Shown: positions 61,213 to 64,000 of the stretch, piece by piece | Layout of the letters: every line of letters starts with the position of its first letter | Numbering within the stretch: the stretch's first letter is position 1 | Assembly: GCF_014644295.1 (NCBI RefSeq) | Contig: NZ_BMKK01000011.1 | Location: 62,001-126,000, forward strand | Length of the DNA stretch: 64,000 nt | Source of the DNA: Emticicia aquatilis | GTDB lineage: Bacteria; Bacteroidota; Bacteroidia; Cytophagales; Spirosomataceae | Reading direction: 5' to 3' | The notes under the pieces: generated by a model | What the model saw: only the letters and a program-made list of their open reading frames with translations | Database searches by the model: none | What the model was told of the DNA's origin: nothing | Made by a program: the position numbers and the translations under genes

Positions 61213-61530
61213 ATGAAAATATTAAAAATAGCCATCTTAAAAGATGATTTTGATGAAATTTTGAGTGGAGAAAAAACGGAAGTATATCAAGATTTTATAC
61301 CCTTTTGGGAAGAACAACTATTGATAAATGACAAAGAAGGAGTCCGATTCAGAGAGTATGATGCTGTGGAGTTTAGAAATGGATTTGAAGCAAATGTTCC
61401 GACGATATTAATAGAATGGAAAGGTACAGAACTCGGACTTTTCGATGAAGCACCAAGGGGCTCTAAAGACCCCGAAGATTATTTTTTTGTAATCAATTTA
61501 GGGAAAATCATTGAGACAAAGAATTGCTAA
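61213..61530 (+). CDS. ASCH-domain-like small protein
   Basis: 105 aa. The start KILKIAILKDDFDEILSGEK with TEVYQDFIPFWEEQL resembles the ASCH/PUA-like fold (conserved GEK-TE and the Trp/Tyr-containing strand). ASCH proteins bind RNA or nucleotides; phage-type members act on modified nucleosides. Activity here is unknown. The gene follows the REPIN-like element by about 50 bp and converges with the anti-sigma gene. Confidence 0.6.
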   Translation: MKILKIAILKDDFDEILSGEKTEVYQDFIPFWEEQLLINDKEGVRFREYDAVEFRNGFEANVPTILIEWKGTELGLFDEAPRGSKDPEDYFFVINLGKIIETKNC

Positions 61531-61571
61531 TAAAGTTCGTTTCCTCAGATAGATTATGAGGAAACGAAAAC

Positions 61572-62858
61572 CTACTTCATCTTCAACTCTCGCTTCACTT
61601 CTTTTTTTACTTTTTTGCCTTTTCGTTTGGCTGGAAACCATTTCGGACCATTTTTTACGGCTTCCACCACTTTTTGGGTGTTTTCTTTGCCGAGTTCGTT
61701 GTCAATTTGCACATTTGATGGCGTACCGTCTGGCTCGACTGTGAGGCGTAGCCGAAGTGGGTCTTCAAAGTGTAGAGTCGATACCGCCCCTGTGCTTTTG
61801 AGTGAGTTTCTGAGATAAGTATCGTAGTTGCTCCAGCCACCAACAGGTACGGGGTCTTGCGTGGGTGGCTCGTTAATCAGAATCGTTTTTTGTTCAGCTT
61901 TTTTTGCTTTTGATTGATTATCTGTCACAATCACTTCGGCCAATGCACTGCTATTCTCCGAAAGTTTTATTTTTCCTAAATCTTGGTTTTTTACGACAAT
62001 TTCCTGCGGATTATAACCAATGGCATTGACTTCCAAGACCTCTCCAACACTCACATCATTGATTTTGAAAACACCATTGATATCGGTTTGTGCAGTCTTA
62101 TTGCTATTTTTGAGGCTTACGATTGCCCCCACAATTGGCTGATTTTCAGTATCAAGAATTTGTCCAGAAAAAGTCGGAGTTCGTTCTCTGCTTGTCAAAA
62201 TTACGGGGGCTTTCGCAGCTTTTGGTTCGGCAATTTCTTTTGCAGAGCTTATTGGTGCCGCAGGTTTTAACACCTCATCGGCTTTGCTTTCTTCATTACT
62301 TTGTAGCACTAACTTTTGTGGCTCTTGGGCAGAAATTGTACTTGCATTCTCCTGCTCATTACTATTTTGTGGGCTTGCTGAAACCGTTTCTTTTGCTTTG
62401 GTTGGCTTTGGTTGATTGATAGCAATTACTTCTTTTTTCGTTTCTTCGTGCAGGGTTTCGGCTGTTGTTTTTGAAAGCGTTTCTTGTGTTTTGTTTACAG
62501 CAAGTGTCTGATTATCAGTTTTGTAGAAAATGAAATACAATCCAATACCAAAGAACAAAGCAATTGATGCAGCCACCGAAGCACGCTGCCAAAGAGGAAT
62601 AATTTTGGTCTGTTTTTGCTTTGTTTTTATTCTTGCATCAAGGCGTTTTTTCAAGTCATTCATTGCAGCCGAAGTATTGATTTTTTCAGCCGATAATTTC
62701 TCTAAACCTTCGGCAGCATCGGCCGCAAATGCCTCGTTGAGTAATTGTTTTTCTACTTGGTGCATTTGTTTGGCCGAAGCTTCGCCCGAGAGGTATTTTT
62801 TTATCTCTTCGGCCGTCAGTTCAGTATTTTTTTTGCCTTTATTCATGCTTTTTTTCAA
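61572..62858 (-). CDS. Anti-sigma-like membrane protein with CarboxypepD-reg and TonB C-terminal domains
   Basis: 428 aa. Cytoplasmic N-terminus (TAEEIKKYLSGEASAKQMHQ and EAFAADAAEGLEKL, anti-sigma/zinc-finger-like without Cys) is followed by TM at about 92-111 and a long low-complexity Ala/Lys/Glu/Gln linker. Next is a CarboxypepD-reg domain at about 228-305 (FSGQILDTENQPIVGAIVSL). The C-terminal about 80 residues form a TonB_C-like domain (HFEDPLRLRLTVEPDGTPSN, AVKNGPKWFPAKRKGK). It overlaps the ECF sigma gene by 20 bp (8 bp if it starts at 62846). It may link outer-membrane transport to sigma control. Confidence 0.85.
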   Translation of the reverse strand: MKKSMNKGKKNTELTAEEIKKYLSGEASAKQMHQVEKQLLNEAFAADAAEGLEKLSAEKINTSAAMNDLKKRLDARIKTKQKQTKIIPLWQRASVAASIALFFGIGLYFIFYKTDNQTLAVNKTQETLSKTTAETLHEETKKEVIAINQPKPTKAKETVSASPQNSNEQENASTISAQEPQKLVLQSNEESKADEVLKPAAPISSAKEIAEPKAAKAPVILTSRERTPTFSGQILDTENQPIVGAIVSLKNSNKTAQTDINGVFKINDVSVGEVLEVNAIGYNPQEIVVKNQDLGKIKLSENSSALAEVIVTDNQSKAKKAEQKTILINEPPTQDPVPVGGWSNYDTYLRNSLKSTGAVSTLHFEDPLRLRLTVEPDGTPSNVQIDNELGKENTQKVVEAVKNGPKWFPAKRKGKKVKKEVKRELKMK

Positions 62859-63420
62859 TACAAATTTTCAGATTTCGCTTGCCATTTTGTATGTAACTTT
62901 TCACTTTATTCAAATCATAACCCGTCAGGTCTGTAATTTCTTTGTAGCATTTCTCTTCTAAATAAAACAATCGGATACTCGTTCTTTGTTCGTCCGATAG
63001 CGTTTCGAGGCAATCGGTCATTTTCGATAAATTTTGTTCGAGTTCAAAAGGTTCATCTGATTGATGTTCAAATGGCTCATTTTCCACAGAACCATCTTCA
63101 AAAAAATCGACACCCTCCGTTTGCAGGCGATTACTTCGGAGGTGCATCAGACAATGATTCCGTGCCACACTGTGCAGCCAACTTCTAAAGTTCTCGACCG
63201 AATGAGTGCGTAATTTTACGACTAACTCCTCAAAAATCTGCATGACGGCATCTTTGCTTTCATCTTCATCTCGCAGATATTTAAAGCAAACCGCAAACAC
63301 CATTTCCATGTAACGTTCATACAATTCTCCCAACAATTCAAGGTTTCCCGTAGCCTGATAAGCTGCCAAATATTCGGCATCGGTGGTGGGCTTGGGTTTA
63401 CTGAATCGCTTGAAAAACAT
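62839..63420 (-). CDS. ECF RNA polymerase sigma factor
   Basis: 193 aa. Sigma region 2 (LYERYMEMVFAVCFKYLRDE, AVMQIFEELVVKLRTHSVEN, RSWLHSVARNHCLMHLRSNR) and region 4 (LETLSDEQRTSIRLFYLEEK, CYKEITDLTGYDLNKVKSYI) are separated by an acidic linker. It directs transcription of a small regulon when released from its anti-sigma partner encoded just downstream. Start codon overlaps nothing; ATG at 63420. No conserved autoregulatory promoter was spotted. Confidence 0.93.
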   Translation of the reverse strand: MFFKRFSKPKPTTDAEYLAAYQATGNLELLGELYERYMEMVFAVCFKYLRDEDESKDAVMQIFEELVVKLRTHSVENFRSWLHSVARNHCLMHLRSNRLQTEGVDFFEDGSVENEPFEHQSDEPFELEQNLSKMTDCLETLSDEQRTSIRLFYLEEKCYKEITDLTGYDLNKVKSYIQNGKRNLKICIEKKHE

Positions 63421-63621
63421 TATTCTTAGGGTATGAGTGTTTTATAGAATAGGAGATAAGTGTTTGTTTACCAGAGACTTATGTTTTGTTGTCTCAAAAT
63501 GTTGCACCTAAAATTAGTCTTTAATCGACACATCGCAATTTTTTTCTAAAAAAACTCAAAAAAAATTATGGAAAAAATCTGAGTCATGCATCAATGGTAT
63601 AAAATCAAAACTTATACAATT

Positions 63622-64000
63622 ATGAAAACGAAAATTTGGGTACTTATTGCGTTGGTGTTTGGCATTTTTGCATTTACTACACAGCGAACAATCAAAGGTA
63701 AAGTGCTTGCGGGCAGCGATGGCTCAGCCTTACCCGGTGTAATGGTGGCCGTTAAAGGCACGAGTATCGGTACACAAACTGACGCCAATGGCGACTTTCA
63801 GCTTACGATGCCAGCAGGTAGTGAAAAACTGATTTTTACTTATATCGGCTATAAAACAAAAGAAGTTAAAGTTGGAAAAGATAGTATAATTACGGTGAAA
63901 CTTGAAGACGATGCACACGCTTTGGATGAAGTTGTAGTAGTAGGGTATTCAACTCAACAACGTCGAAATGTTACAGGAGCAGTTTCTGTAATGTCAAAAA
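63622..64000 (+). CDS. CarboxypepD-reg-domain protein (partial at window end)
   Basis: ATG at 63622; 126 residues visible, still open at 64000. Signal-like N-terminus (MKTKIWVLIALVFGIFAFTT), then a carboxypeptidase-regulatory-like domain (TIKGKVLAGSDGSALPGVMV, TQTDANGDFQLTMPAG, YIGYKTKEVKVG). A TonB-box-like LDEVVVVGYSTQQRRNVTG follows. It could be a SusC-type receptor or, as often next to ECF sigma/anti-sigma pairs in Cytophagales, a von Willebrand A-domain protein. The rest is needed to decide. Confidence 0.7.
   Translation, partial: MKTKIWVLIALVFGIFAFTTQRTIKGKVLAGSDGSALPGVMVAVKGTSIGTQTDANGDFQLTMPAGSEKLIFTYIGYKTKEVKVGKDSIITVKLEDDAHALDEVVVVGYSTQQRRNVTGAVSVMSK

Noticed and set aside
1-64000. 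CRISPR array or tRNA/rRNA genes
   Set aside because: No regularly spaced identical repeats and no cloverleaf or rRNA-like sequence were recognised; the repeats present are palindromic or word-like.

Overview
The window is chromosomal DNA of a Bacteroidota bacterium, most likely a Cytophagales member (Spirosomataceae/Cytophagaceae-like; genus not resolved). The evidence is AT-rich intergenic DNA, TAnnTTTG-type -7 promoter boxes, a SusC/SusD pair, type IX secretion (T9SS) C-terminal sorting domains, GLPGLI-family proteins, a viroplasmin-type RNase H1 and an ECF sigma with a TonB-tailed anti-sigma-like partner. No rRNA, tRNA, CRISPR array, prophage or complete transposon was seen.

Layout. 1-11.3 kb: end of a Ppx/GppA phosphatase, a vSGLT-like sodium/sugar symporter, a histidine kinase/OmpR regulator pair, an Lrp regulator divergent from alanine dehydrogenase, RNase H1, TrmN6, a GT2 glycosyltransferase and PBP1A. 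11.3-16.2 kb (minus): a small Cys-rich secreted protein, two GLPGLI paralogues and a CarboxypepD-reg/TonB-receptor-like outer-membrane protein, with a structured promoter and a large hairpin. This is the best candidate for an undescribed system. 16.2-23 kb: a frameshifted Crp/Fnr regulator, an MFS transporter, a membrane-spanning CBM9-like/AraC one-component sensor next to a T9SS pectate lyase, BrkB and Uma2. 23-28 kb: SusC/SusD. 28-34 kb: DapA, a beta-lactamase-fold hydrolase, an NTF2-like protein, an ExuT-like transporter and UxaC. 34-37 kb: a T9SS metzincin protease and an unknown secreted protein. 37-46 kb (minus): GH44, GH43, an unassigned 709-aa glycosidase-like protein, RhaM and two GH88/105 enzymes. 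46-51 kb: an SRPBCC-EVE-MarR operon, a DUF4143-type ATPase and GH95. 52-64 kb: GlyA, PssA, an MBL hydrolase, an RsmI-like methylase, SelD, GH125, an ASCH-like protein, an ECF sigma/anti-sigma pair and the start of a CarboxypepD-reg protein.

How the genes fit together. Pectate lyase, two unsaturated rhamnogalacturonyl hydrolases, RhaM, ExuT and UxaC form a pectin/rhamnogalacturonan route ending in cytoplasmic uronate and rhamnose metabolism. GH44, GH43 and GH95 suggest attack on (fucosylated) xyloglucan. LacI-type palindromes lie upstream of GH44 and GH95, so these loci may share a regulator encoded elsewhere.

Intergenic DNA is rich in structure. There are at least eight REP-like hairpins of several sequence families, including a 115-bp REPIN-like palindrome and one read through as the signal peptide of a GH105 enzyme. 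A second class consists of word-like, imperfectly reiterated, self-complementary spacers. No REP-associated transposase gene is present in the window.
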